Shown: piece after piece, positions 36,101 through 42,024 of the stretch | How the letters are laid out: every line of letters begins with the position of its first letter | Position numbering within the stretch: the stretch's first letter is position 1 | Translations under genes and position numbers: made by a program | The notes under the pieces: model-generated | Told to the model about the DNA's origin: nothing | Seen by the model: only the letters and a program-made list of their open reading frames with translations | The model's database searches: none | Assembly (NCBI GenBank): GCA_020062665.1 | Contig: JAGUVW010000003.1 | Coordinates: 1-64,000, forward strand | Source: Pseudomonadales bacterium | GTDB lineage: Bacteria; Pseudomonadota; Gammaproteobacteria; Pseudomonadales; Ketobacteraceae | Reading direction: 5' to 3' | Length of the DNA stretch: 64,000 nt

Positions 36101-36332
36101 CATTCCAGCCCTCGAAATATTCCAAGTACTGCGGTTTTGCGATCAACCTAACCTCAGTGCTACCTGAAAAATCGGAAGAACATTGTTCATTACCATTCCC
36201 ACAATGTATCCCAACCGGATCAGAAACCACTTCCCCTCCCCCATCTACGGAGACCTCTACTTTTTGTGTGGGGGCCGAATTTTTGCAGGCAGAAATCAAT
36301 ATAGATAGAACAATAAATAGCAGCATCCTCAT
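33183..36332 (-). CDS. Large lipoprotein with InlB-like B-repeat, function unknown
   Basis: The product has 1049 residues. GGGAG lies nine bases before the ATG at 36332, and the protein starts with a lipoprotein signal (lipobox ISAC). Residues about 25-100 read as one divergent InlB B-repeat, with VGIHCGNGNEQCSSDF, FEGWNGDCAEGGECVVDP and a final VSAKF. Next comes a fibronectin-like stretch (SVALRWRDPEDGF). The remaining 800 residues match no family that I recognise; they hold several cysteine pairs and many beta-type segments, and a proline-rich strip near residues 820-850. The DNA is clearly more AT-rich than the flanks, which suggests recent transfer. It may be a surface adhesin or toxin-like component; no catalytic motif seen. 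Confidence 0.75.
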   Translation of the reverse strand: MRMLLFIVLSILISACKNSAPTQKVEVSVDGGGEVVSDPVGIHCGNGNEQCSSDFSGSTEVRLIAKPQYLEYFEGWNGDCAEGGECVVDPVQGAKVSAKFTENLVSAASAPVDQQPVIPVLSHSLMNSRPGSVALRWRDPEDGFREETINGVAYKKTYEIYAALDETTLFSDSSLVASVENNEVSIEFEAKTNDPRCERRPPRRATKEIQGWGIYFNPSNLTCHSGLSGSRRKGNFRNEQEIEPNPKNPDAAERQEAISLCQSVCSVVGDPERFYVIDNLLENHRYYFGMVLVDRFGNRSSNIKLGNMFVGEGFSVRQDIALVDAVEEEFLSAQFTGDGASLRYVFTTQKNLGLAGSYIAVSGQDGYVEVFFITGVSLSQGIYTYTARRTSYEEWLDGDVVIKGSGYPAVMSNQNDIFQPKGAVYRAKSSDSVHVDCDAKGRAVMTRTDDPEWDQSPSFDYCIPLGKGNSLGCDDGGNELPRVVLSGNLRKKIGLKFDFQNGKCARREFELFSTKQKQFRLTPIKLGSTNRVAKIFSLQVSFGVGLEVEAETLGAASAKTDLVFSVEDIGISMRPTLNGISISKPRVSVTPIFESQLESYYTYTASVVPRVTITKDLVLDEATFDLKYRLNFNGKVKAQEISKVTSAGIGLAEFNLESTQGCAIDWAKEGVLKDISELFNIDIETEGRKCQEIAALPAVNHYTLPSRLSAALVSTGSPFSYVISKGNGFSFDSSSLRLGAYLLGGQNLVRHDALRSGSQISNSASRIDYQIPSMPAWDATFTQSTQAARGYQLYERAATTPLVLDDGTRIPGIPIVLNANHPVVPVVPSPEEGPPARRCGDPISAKGGHALEPQVFEIDMGQIAGRAQYEFEAYSIPDSFLIKSKSRNRIIYQSNGFVSGFHKNSFSFNPEVHGERLQLIVETNNPQTAWTFILGCPGETIESSQKPAKQVSLIVEIGRTAPGATNSCKLDFWLNGVHQYSGMQASLHRFVVRTHAGAFGGEARFRYALSDCTNHLHPFGGWDTSRVQHGFEVVPLVGREGRFAMQALK

Positions 36333-36523
36333 GCCATAAAACTCCCTTATTGGTTTAAAAGAAAAGTCACGACAAAGCACCAGCCTTGAAGCGGCGATAT
36401 TACATCAAAGTGATTTACAACGGCTAACGCTCGATCATCGTCAGATTAGTGCGCAACTATGACTAAATGTGGTGAGGAATGGCGGCTGCAGCCAGCATTT
36501 CGCCGCCGCAGAAACGGGGGAAG

Positions 36524-36549
36524 GGAGCCACGACACATACCGTGGCTCC
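36524..36549 (-). terminator. Terminator-like hairpin after the retropepsin-like gene
   Basis: GGAGCCACG (36524-36532) and CGTGGCTCC (36541-36549) form a perfect 9-bp stem with an 8-base loop, 11 bases after the stop at 36561. On the minus strand it is followed by CTTCCCCC, without a long T run. Confidence 0.5.
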
Positions 36550-36560
36550 GGGTGAAAAGG

Positions 36561-37136
36561 TCAGTCATTCGCCGCATTGAGCAGGGCATCCGGTGCCCCG
36601 GTCACATGAATCCGCGCCGGATCCACGATCAGCGCTGTCTGCAGAAAACGTCTTCCCAGCAATACCGGGTAAATGAAGGAATCGCGATTGGTGAGCGTGA
36701 ATTCGGCCAGATAGGTCTTGCCGCCAATGCTGATCTCCAGATCCACTGCCGGCCGCTCCACAAAATCCACCGTGTGCTGCTTGATCTTCACCGTGCGCTT
36801 CACCGGCGCCTCGATGATCTTTTTCTGCCGCGGCACACCGGGCATGCCATGCTTGGGCGGACGCGCCTTCTTATCGAATTCGAACCGCACCCACTGCTTG
36901 CCGTTCTTCTTGAAAAACTCGATGTCTTCCGCGTGCAGCGACGAGGTCATCGCCCCGGAATCCAGCTTGGCCTTGGCGATGATGCCATGCTGTTCCAGTG
37001 TCACAAATTCAACCCAGCCCACCACGTCGCGACCTTCGATGGAGTGGATCTGGCTGGCGGATTCCGTGGCAACAACAGGCTGACTGGTCATCCAGACCAG
37101 ACAGAGACTAAGGGCGCAAAAGAGATACTTCGGCAT
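36561..37136 (-). CDS. Retropepsin-like aspartic protease (RimK/RloA-associated family)
   Basis: The product has 191 residues. An ATG at 37136 is taken as the start; a GTG three codons earlier is possible. A signal peptide (PKYLFCALSLCLVWMTSQPV, cleavage near ATES) suggests a periplasmic protein. The motif AKLDSGAMTSSLHA holds the catalytic D-S-G of retropepsin-like enzymes. The segment YPVLLGRRFLQTALIVDP is the matching hydrophobic-hydrophobic-G-R block of the family previously labelled ATP-dependent zinc protease. Members are linked to ATP-grasp and RimK-like genes; none is next to this one. Protease activity is inferred from motifs, and no substrate is known. Confidence 0.85.
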   Translation of the reverse strand: MPKYLFCALSLCLVWMTSQPVVATESASQIHSIEGRDVVGWVEFVTLEQHGIIAKAKLDSGAMTSSLHAEDIEFFKKNGKQWVRFEFDKKARPPKHGMPGVPRQKKIIEAPVKRTVKIKQHTVDFVERPAVDLEISIGGKTYLAEFTLTNRDSFIYPVLLGRRFLQTALIVDPARIHVTGAPDALLNAAND

Positions 37137-37380
37137 GATGATCACTACAGGCTGATGAACTTCAGAAGGTGCGACAACCAGGAAATCAAATAGTTAGACA
37201 CCCGACCAAGGCTGAATGCGTTTCAGCGCGGAAATTCTAGCAGCAGAACGGCGTGGATGAAACTTGAGCGGGCTGGATTGACGCCGTTCCGGCCCTTCCT
37301 TAGGATGCCCCGGCGGCAAGACGCTCTGCTGCGATCCTATTCGTATTCAACTAACAACCTTCTGCATTTGGGGAATTCAC

Positions 37381-38001
37381 ATGAAACAGGTTCTGACCAG
37401 CACCCTGCTGCTGGCCGCGCTGACACCTTGCGTTTTCGCGGACGAAACCGGCACACCAGAAACATCTGCCCACCACGTCAGCGGCCTGATTGGCGGCGCC
37501 TTTACCTTTGGTGGCGACAAGCTGGCGGAATACCGCGTCGAATATTCCGGCGGCGACGACGGCAATGAAGACATCAAGGCCGGCGAACAGTTTTACCTGT
37601 ATGGCGGCGCCTACTACCGCTACACCAGCGCGCCCAACCTGGCCTACGGCGCCCAGGTCAACTTCGGCTGGTTCAACAATTCGATCTCTGGCGACGACGG
37701 CGACGTATCCCTGACCCGCTACCCGCTGGAACTGATTCCTTATGTGGAGTTCCATAAATTCCGCTTCGGCTTGGGCCTCACCCGTCACATGAACATCGAG
37801 TTTGAAGACGACGCCGTGCTGAATTTCAGCGTCGACGCCAAGGACGCCAACGGCACCGTGATTCTGCTGGAATACCTGTTTGCCGAGCATCTGGCGCTGG
37901 GGTTGCGCATTGTCGACATCGACTACGAATTTGAAGAGGGTGGCTACACCGCGACGTTCGATGCCGGGCATACGGGGATCAGTGCAGCGTATTTGTTCTG
38001 A
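37381..38001 (+). CDS. Outer-membrane beta-barrel protein
   Basis: The product has 206 residues with a signal peptide (MKQVLTSTLLLAALTPCVFA). The mature protein alternates polar and aromatic residues in about eight strands, for example GEQFYLYGGAYYRYTSAPNL, LELIPYVEFHKFRFGLGLTR and HLALGLRIVDIDYEF, and ends in a strand finishing with phenylalanine (ISAAYLF), the signal for BAM-mediated insertion. It is a small barrel like OmpW or OmpX in size. No gene on the same strand is near it, and the DNA after its stop turns into a mobile-element remnant. Specific function unknown. Confidence 0.78.
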   Translation: MKQVLTSTLLLAALTPCVFADETGTPETSAHHVSGLIGGAFTFGGDKLAEYRVEYSGGDDGNEDIKAGEQFYLYGGAYYRYTSAPNLAYGAQVNFGWFNNSISGDDGDVSLTRYPLELIPYVEFHKFRFGLGLTRHMNIEFEDDAVLNFSVDAKDANGTVILLEYLFAEHLALGLRIVDIDYEFEEGGYTATFDAGHTGISAAYLF

Positions 38002-38054
38002 ACACTGAAAACCAGAATCGATGCCCAGACTGAGAGCGTTCGGGCATCGACAAT

Positions 38055-38125
38055 AAAAGCGGAATCACGCACATCAAAAAAAAACGCATCCTGGTTATTA
38101 TCGCACTGGATAACGGGGAGATCCC
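38055..38125 (-). pseudogene. Remnant of REP-associated tyrosine transposase (N-terminal part)
   Basis: On the minus strand one frame reads VIQCDNNQDAFFFDVRDSAF, which matches IIQRGNNRNVCFFDERDYAF in the copy at 40692-41381. The DNA identity is also visible by eye. Only this N-terminal piece remains, directly after the stop of the outer-membrane gene and before the first toxin gene. Confidence 0.6.
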
Positions 38126-38144
38126 AGATCCCGTACTGATCGAA

Positions 38145-38468
38145 TTAACGCAACAACCGCCTTGAAAGCTGCGCAAGCATATCGCGCCGTCCATCTGCGA
38201 CCAGATAGACATATACCCTGTTTGCGACGATACGGTAGATTATACGATAGGGTTTAAAATGCTTTTCCCGGTATTCGCGCATCCCGGTTGCCACCAATTC
38301 TTTCGGATAATTGCCACGCTCTGGATATAGACTCAATCCCAGGATCTGCTTTTCCAGCTGATCCAATACATGGTTGGCGGCACTGATGGAATCCGTTGCT
38401 TCAATATATTCAATGATTTCTTCAAGATCCCGTTGCGCATCGTCCGTGATCACAACCTGATATTTCAT
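38145..38468 (-). CDS. RelE/ParE family toxin
   Basis: The product has 107 residues. The fold pattern is that of RelE/ParE: YQVVITDDAQRDLEEIIEYI, a middle loop with GLSLYPERGNYPKEL, and the end REKHFKPYRIIYRIVANRVYVYLVADGRRDM. These are the two helices followed by the four-stranded sheet of the family. Its ATG overlaps the antitoxin stop by four bases (38465-38468), so translation is coupled. RelE-like toxins cleave mRNA on the ribosome, whereas ParE-like ones poison gyrase; the sequence does not tell which. It is the second gene of the module, controlled with the Phd/YefM gene. Confidence 0.88.
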   Translation of the reverse strand: MKYQVVITDDAQRDLEEIIEYIEATDSISAANHVLDQLEKQILGLSLYPERGNYPKELVATGMREYREKHFKPYRIIYRIVANRVYVYLVADGRRDMLAQLSRRLLR

Positions 38469-38740
38469 TCAGCGTCCGTTCTGTTGCGCAGCTGGGCAAA
38501 AACATCCTTGGCCGATTTGACGCGCCCTTCTTCGATTTGCTGATTACCCAGCGCCAGAATTTTCAAAAGCGCCAAGGTTTCCTGGGTTTCCTCATAGCTT
38601 TTCACATCCTGAATGACCATTTTGGCCTCACCATTCTGAGTGATCACCATCGGCTGACGCTGCTCGGAAAGTTCGTTAATGATTTCAGCCGCATGGGCTT
38701 TGAGGTAGCTGATGGGTTTGATCTGGCTGGAGAATTTCAT
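38465..38740 (-). CDS. Phd/YefM family antitoxin
   Basis: The product has 91 residues. The N-terminal fold MKFSSQIKPISYLKAHAAEI and ELSEQRQPMVITQNGEAKMV are the DNA-binding part of Phd/YefM antitoxins; the C-terminal tail (KILALGNQQIEEGRVKSAKD) is the flexible toxin-binding helix. It precedes the RelE/ParE gene with a four-base overlap, the typical gene order. It should repress the shared promoter; a candidate promoter and dyad lie at 38766-38811. The module sits between remnants of a transposase, consistent with mobility. Confidence 0.9.
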   Translation of the reverse strand: MKFSSQIKPISYLKAHAAEIINELSEQRQPMVITQNGEAKMVIQDVKSYEETQETLALLKILALGNQQIEEGRVKSAKDVFAQLRNRTDAE

Positions 38741-38765
38741 GGGATGTCACCACCGAAAGAGACCA

Positions 38766-38781
38766 AGACTAAATTAGGTCT
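38766..38781. promoter_or_regulatory. Candidate operator of the Phd/RelE module
   Basis: AGACTAAATTAGGTCT is an imperfect dyad (12 of 16 positions symmetric) just downstream of the -10 at 38783, where antitoxin or complex binding would block transcription. Confidence 0.4.
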
Positions 38782-38782
38782 A

Positions 38783-38811
38783 AATTTAATCCTTATCTGA
38801 TTCGTGGTCAA
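38783..38811 (-). promoter_or_regulatory. Promoter of the Phd/RelE module
   Basis: On the minus strand TTGACC (plus 38806-38811) and TAAATT (plus 38783-38788) are 17 bases apart, about 45 bases before the antitoxin ATG. Confidence 0.5.
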
Positions 38812-38877
38812 TCGTAAACAACCAAAACCTTGAGGGGCAGCAAACTCAACCCCGCCATCACGCTTTTTCAACTCGCA

Positions 38878-38898
38878 GGATCAAGGGGGCTGCCCCTT
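38878..38898. repeat. REP-like palindrome fragment
   Basis: GGATCAAGGGGGCTGCCCCTT contains AAGGGG facing CCCCTT. It shares GGATCAAGG with the complete REP-like palindrome at 41450 and lies just after the broken nucleotidyltransferase gene. Confidence 0.4.
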
Positions 38899-38902
38899 AG
38901 TT

Positions 38903-39268
38903 TCAAGATCGCAAAACCTCCATGAGCTCGCCATAACGATCAATCAAACCCTCATTTTCATGCCACTTTTTTAAAGACTGAAAATTAACAGGGTGCGCCT
39001 TTATGACCAACAATGCCTGCTCGATGCACAAGGTGTCGGCTATTTTTAGGCTGATTTTTAAAGCCCAACGAATCCAACACTTTACCTATCTGACGATTGA
39101 ATTTGAGACTGATGTCCACAAAATCAAGATCCTTGGACACATACTTTTCCGATGAATAAATGGATACACAAGAACCGCCCGATAACACCACATCAATGCA
39201 GCCTTGCTGAGTGTTTCACAAATCAAAGCTGCCAGCTCAAGCCGAGACAATCCTTTGACAGCACTCAA
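38903..39268 (-). pseudogene. Broken nucleotidyltransferase (MNT/AbiEii-like, DUF6036 type)
   Basis: Three reading frames together give one protein. The N-terminus reads SAVKGLSRLELAALICETLS. After a one-base frameshift near 39203 comes IDVVLSGGSCVSIYSSEKYV and SKDLDFVDISLKF, where GG-S and DLDF form the polymerase-beta-type active site. After another shift and a probable internal deletion near 39055 the end reads CIEQALLVIKAHPVNFQSLK and ends at 38903. The ATG (39268) still overlaps the stop of the winged-helix gene by four bases, the normal pairing of this nucleotidyltransferase with an ArsR-like regulator. The pair resembles an antitoxin/toxin or defence-type module in genomes; here the enzyme is dead. 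Confidence 0.7.
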
Positions 39269-39594
39269 AGCGGCTTGCTCTTTTTGCGTGGGCGACGGCG
39301 CTCCAACAACAGAGATTCTCGCAATTCATCGGGACAGTATGACAATGCTTTTTCAAGTATCGCCTTTAATTCCGGTATAAATGGATTACGTGGATTGAAA
39401 CCATACAGACGGGTGCGCCCTACCTTACGGCTAATCAAAAGACCGTCCCTTTCCATTCGCTCCAGTTGTTTTTGAATCGGGCTTAAATCAGTGGAAAACA
39501 GCTTGGCTATTTCGGCTCCGTAACCTTCGTCACGTGCAGCCAAGAACAACAGGACTCGCTCGGCGCTGATTGACCCTACTATGGCTTCCAGCAT
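39265..39594 (-). CDS. ArsR-like winged-helix regulator
   Basis: The product has 109 residues. The body SISAERVLLFLAARDEGYGA, LSPIQKQLERMERDGLLISR and VGRTRLYGFNPRNPFIPELK is a winged helix of the ArsR/MarR-like class without metal-binding cysteines. It is translationally coupled (ATGA) to the pseudogene of a nucleotidyltransferase. Upstream, starting six bases before the ATG, is a 50-bp palindrome that includes the ribosome binding site, a clear sign of autoregulation. The gene itself appears intact although its partner is broken. The DNA is AT-rich relative to the core genes. Confidence 0.82.
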   Translation of the reverse strand: MLEAIVGSISAERVLLFLAARDEGYGAEIAKLFSTDLSPIQKQLERMERDGLLISRKVGRTRLYGFNPRNPFIPELKAILEKALSYCPDELRESLLLERRRPRKKSKPL

Positions 39595-39599
39595 ATTCG

Positions 39600-39649
39600 C
39601 CTCAAAACCTTAAAGGTAGGTTTATAAACCTACTTTTAAGGTTTTGAGG
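39600..39649. promoter_or_regulatory. 50-bp near-perfect palindrome, operator of the ArsR-like gene
   Basis: The left arm 39600-39624 and right arm 39625-39649 (starting TAAACCTACTTTTAAGG) are reverse complements with one mismatch in 25. It is centred 30 bases before the ATG and overlaps the GAGG ribosome binding site. It could act as operator on DNA or as an RNA hairpin that hides the translation start. Confidence 0.8.
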
Positions 39650-39668
39650 CCATTGCCAAATGAGCTGA

Positions 39669-40007
39669 TTAGATGCAAACCCCGGCCAGCTTCGCCCGCC
39701 TGGATTTCCGATCGCCACCCCAGCCGGAGGACTCCACGCGCCGATTCGCCGCTGCTTCAATTTGCGCCTTGAACTTGTCGCTGCCCAGCACCCACGCCTT
39801 GTTTGTCCACTCGCGAATGTCTGCGATTAAGATTGATGTAACGAACATATTTCCGGCCCAGCGACTGCATCATTTACTGCATCCGTCCGCACAGGAAGGC
39901 GTCACCAGCAAATGCACATGATTGGTCATCAAGACAAAGGCATGAATCGCGACACGGAACTGCTGGGCGGGAGCCTGCAACTGCTGCAAATAAAAGGTGT
40001 AATCGCG
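39669..40007 (-). pseudogene. Decayed REP-associated tyrosine transposase, copy 2
   Basis: On the minus strand the pieces read DYTFYLQQLQAPAQQFRVAI, then HAFVLMTNHVHLLVTPSCAD (the HxH catalytic motif), then after a frameshift RKYVRYIN-like sequence, then directly TNKAWVLGSDKFKAQIEAAA and GGDRKSRRAKLAG. About 65 central codons present in copy 3 are missing, as is the N-terminus. The similarity with 40692-41265 is obvious at the DNA level. Confidence 0.75.
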
Positions 40008-40016
40008 AGAATTGTG

Positions 40017-40301
40017 TTAAAGCCTCTCACCAACGTCCTGCCGTCCTAAAACCCGCATGATTTCGATAACTTCGCCATTGATTCGATAGTAGATGCTATC
40101 AACACCGCAGACACTGCGCCGATAGCCTTCGCGAATATGGTCAACGGCTTGGAATTTGTAAGGCGCGTCGGCAATGTCGTCAAAGCGTTTAAACAGTGCT
40201 TCATAATAGTTCTCAGCTTGCCGCTCTCCGAATTCCTCTATACCGCGCCAATAGATACGCGCCAGATCCAATTTTGCTTCCTCACTGAGCCTATAACGCA
40301 T
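40017..40301 (-). CDS. parE: ParE family toxin
   Basis: The product has 94 residues. It carries the ParE pattern: MRYRLSEEAKLDLARIYWRG, the middle QAENYYEALFKRFDDIA and the C-terminal sheet YRRSVCGVDSIYYRINGEVI ending in IMRVLGRQD. ParE toxins inhibit DNA gyrase and cause loss of viability when antitoxin is missing. Its start overlaps the ParD gene by 11 bases, so translation is coupled. The module lies between two remnants of the same transposase, only ten bases from the left one, which fits a history of acquisition. The toxin residues look intact. Confidence 0.9.
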   Translation of the reverse strand: MRYRLSEEAKLDLARIYWRGIEEFGERQAENYYEALFKRFDDIADAPYKFQAVDHIREGYRRSVCGVDSIYYRINGEVIEIMRVLGRQDVGERL

Positions 40302-40557
40302 CCCGGCCCAGCCCGTTCTTAATCTCTTTCAAAATCTCGGCAGGGTTCTGCTCCGTAAACCCACTTTCCTCTGCCTGCATTAACTTTGCGCGGATCGATT
40401 CAATTACACGATTTGATTCCTGCTCCCGCAGCTGGCGCTCACGTATAAGCTCTCGCACCACTTCACTCTCGTTACCGTAATGGCCCATTTCAATTTGCGC
40501 CTTGATCCAGCCATCTTGCTGATCCGTTATCGTGATGCTCTTTTTCACCATCACCAT
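40291..40557 (-). CDS. parD: ParD-type ribbon-helix-helix antitoxin
   Basis: The product has 88 residues from the ATG at 40557, which has GAGG eight bases upstream; nearby in-frame ATGs at 40563 and 40551 are alternatives. The N-terminus KKSITITDQQDGWIKAQIEM and the following YGNESEVVRELIRERQ form a CopG/ParD ribbon-helix-helix. The C-terminal tail binds the toxin. It is the first gene of a parD-parE unit and should repress its promoter; a dyad with GGGTA and TACCC arms lies at 40593-40610, over the -10. Confidence 0.9.
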   Translation of the reverse strand: MVMVKKSITITDQQDGWIKAQIEMGHYGNESEVVRELIRERQLREQESNRVIESIRAKLMQAEESGFTEQNPAEILKEIKNGLGRDAL

Positions 40558-40592
40558 GTCCATCACCTCGCTAGCAGAGCTTTCATACTACT

Positions 40593-40610
40593 GGGTAGGA
40601 TAATATACCC
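40593..40610 (-). promoter_or_regulatory. Promoter/operator of the ParDE module
   Basis: GGGTA (40593-40597) and TACCC (40606-40610) form a dyad around a -10-like TATTAT on the minus strand (plus 40600-40605), about 40 bases before the ParD start. No convincing -35. Confidence 0.4.
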
Positions 40611-40691
40611 CTTCTGACAGTGCGATCCAGCAAATCATCGCAGACGCCGACCTAATCGAATGAGGCTTTTCGAAAGGGTATGAAGGCCGAA

Positions 40692-41381
40692 CTAAGCGCC
40701 AACTCCAGCCAACTTAGCTCGCCGGGATTTCCGATCCCCACCCCAGCCATAAGATTCCACTCGACGATTCGCCGCTGCTTCGATTTGCGACTTGAATTTC
40801 TCGCTGCCCAGCACCCATGCCTTGTTGGTGCACTCCCGAATATCGGCAATCTCGTCAGGCGGGATGGCTTGCTTGAACAACCCTTGATAGCGGATGCGCC
40901 GTTGGGCCTCGGTTTGGCCCAGGGCGAGGTACGAACCTTCCCATGGCGTTGCCACGAAAACTGGACCACGGATACTCGCCCGGAGACGCCACCATCCGCG
41001 CCCGCACCGGATTCAATTCGATGTACTGGCTCACCGTCAGGAAGTAACGCTCGGAATCGACCAATGTCGATTTATATCGCCCTTCCCACAACGTCCCCGT
41101 GCGCCGATAGGTCAGATTGATGTAACGAACATATTTCCGCCCCAGCGACTGCATCATCCTGCTGCACCCTTCAGCACAGGAAGGCGTTGCCAGCAAATGC
41201 ACATGATTGGTCATCAAGACAAAGGCATGAATCGCGACACGGAACTGCTGAGCAGAAACCTGCAACTGCTGCAGATAAAAGCGTAATCACGCTCATCAAA
41301 AAAACACACATTCCGATTATTCCCACGTTGGATAATATGGTGCGAACAACCGGGAACATACAACCTTGGCAACCTCGCCAT
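40692..41381 (-). pseudogene. REP-associated tyrosine transposase, copy 3, frameshifted
   Basis: An ATG at 41381 with AAGGAAG upstream starts MARLPRLYVPGCSHHIIQRG and NNRNVCFFDERDY, the classical beginning of a RAYT (TnpA-REP). A one-base frameshift near 41288 moves to FYLQQLQVSAQQFRVAIHAF, then LMTNHVHLLATP with the HxH metal/catalytic motif, and ELNPVRARMV. A second shift near 40945 leads to ATPWEGSYLALGQTEAQRRI and ends at 40692. All family blocks are present, so the element was full length before two frameshifts. Related pieces lie at 39669-40007 and 38055-38125, and REP-like palindromes at 41450 and 38878. Confidence 0.85.
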
Positions 41382-41449
41382 GCTTCCTTCCTTGGGAGCA
41401 AACTACTCAAAAACCTACATCACAAAAAATCACTTTCTGTTTTCGCCGA

Positions 41450-41476
41450 GGATCAAGGAGTCTGACCCCTTGATCC
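41450..41476. repeat. REP-like palindrome
   Basis: GGATCAAGGAG (41450-41460) faces CCCCTTGATCC (41466-41476) around TCTGA with one mismatch. It is followed by partial direct repeats of CCCCTTGATCCT and TTGATCC up to about 41507. Its position 70 bases upstream of the transposase copy fits the RAYT-REP pairing. Confidence 0.6.
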
Positions 41477-41511
41477 TACCCCTTGATCCTTGTTGATCCT
41501 TGTTGGATCGC

Positions 41512-42024
41512 CTAATAAGGAAAACCCAACGCCTCACCCTTAACTCGATAGAATGATACAGAATTATCGCTACATGCTGCCGCGTTTTCAGAAAAACACA
41601 TGGATCGCAAACCACCATTGTAGGTGAAAGAAAAACTGTGCATTTTTTCAGCTCTCAAATACGTTATTTTATATTCATGAGCACCAGAGGCACCTAATTG
41701 CAAATTAACCCTAAACGAATAGTTCCCTATCTTAATTTCCGTGTCTAATGGAGGCGGGTCGACAGGTATTGCAAATGCAACCGATTCACCCAGAAAACAA
41801 AAATATTTCTCTGAATCCGAGCACAGCGTCATCGAATATGCAACATGACCGAGGTGCAAATATCCGATATCACCTTTTTTCTCGATGATAAGTGCGTCTC
41901 CAAATGAATTCTCGTACCTCCATTCCTTTCTCGGATCTTCCGCTAGACATCCGAGAAAACCCATAACGGAGGAAAGCAGACACAGATTAAGGGCACACTT
42001 TTTCCATTCTGTTTGCGAAATCAT
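41512..42024 (-). CDS. Lipoprotein, candidate immunity protein of the RHS toxin
   Basis: The product has 170 residues. The lipoprotein signal has lysines, a hydrophobic core and lipobox FLGC (Cys26); the next residue is Leu, not Asp, so sorting to the outer membrane is expected. The mature protein is beta-rich with four cysteines (TLCSDSEKYFCFLG, LRSMCFSENAAACSD) and matches no family I know. Its start codon lies inside the end of the RHS gene (38 bases of overlap, other frame) and GGAGG six bases before it is part of the toxin coding sequence. Overlap, size, AT-rich DNA and position behind an RHS C-terminus are the usual signs of an immunity gene. The envelope location matches a toxin that is Sec-exported. 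Confidence 0.72.
   Translation of the reverse strand: MISQTEWKKCALNLCLLSSVMGFLGCLAEDPRKEWRYENSFGDALIIEKKGDIGYLHLGHVAYSMTLCSDSEKYFCFLGESVAFAIPVDPPPLDTEIKIGNYSFRVNLQLGASGAHEYKITYLRAEKMHSFSFTYNGGLRSMCFSENAAACSDNSVSFYRVKGEALGFPY

Noticed and set aside
38985-39191. 68-codon frame as an independent small gene
   Set aside because: It is the middle section of a nucleotidyltransferase whose ends lie in the two other frames, so it is part of a pseudogene.
39673-39921. 82-codon plus-strand frame
   Set aside because: It is the antisense of a transposase remnant whose minus-strand pieces match the copy at 40692-41381.
41450-41507. Short repeats resembling a CRISPR array
   Set aside because: Only partial copies of CCCCTTGATCCT without regular spacers; they fit REP-type palindromes near a RAYT gene.
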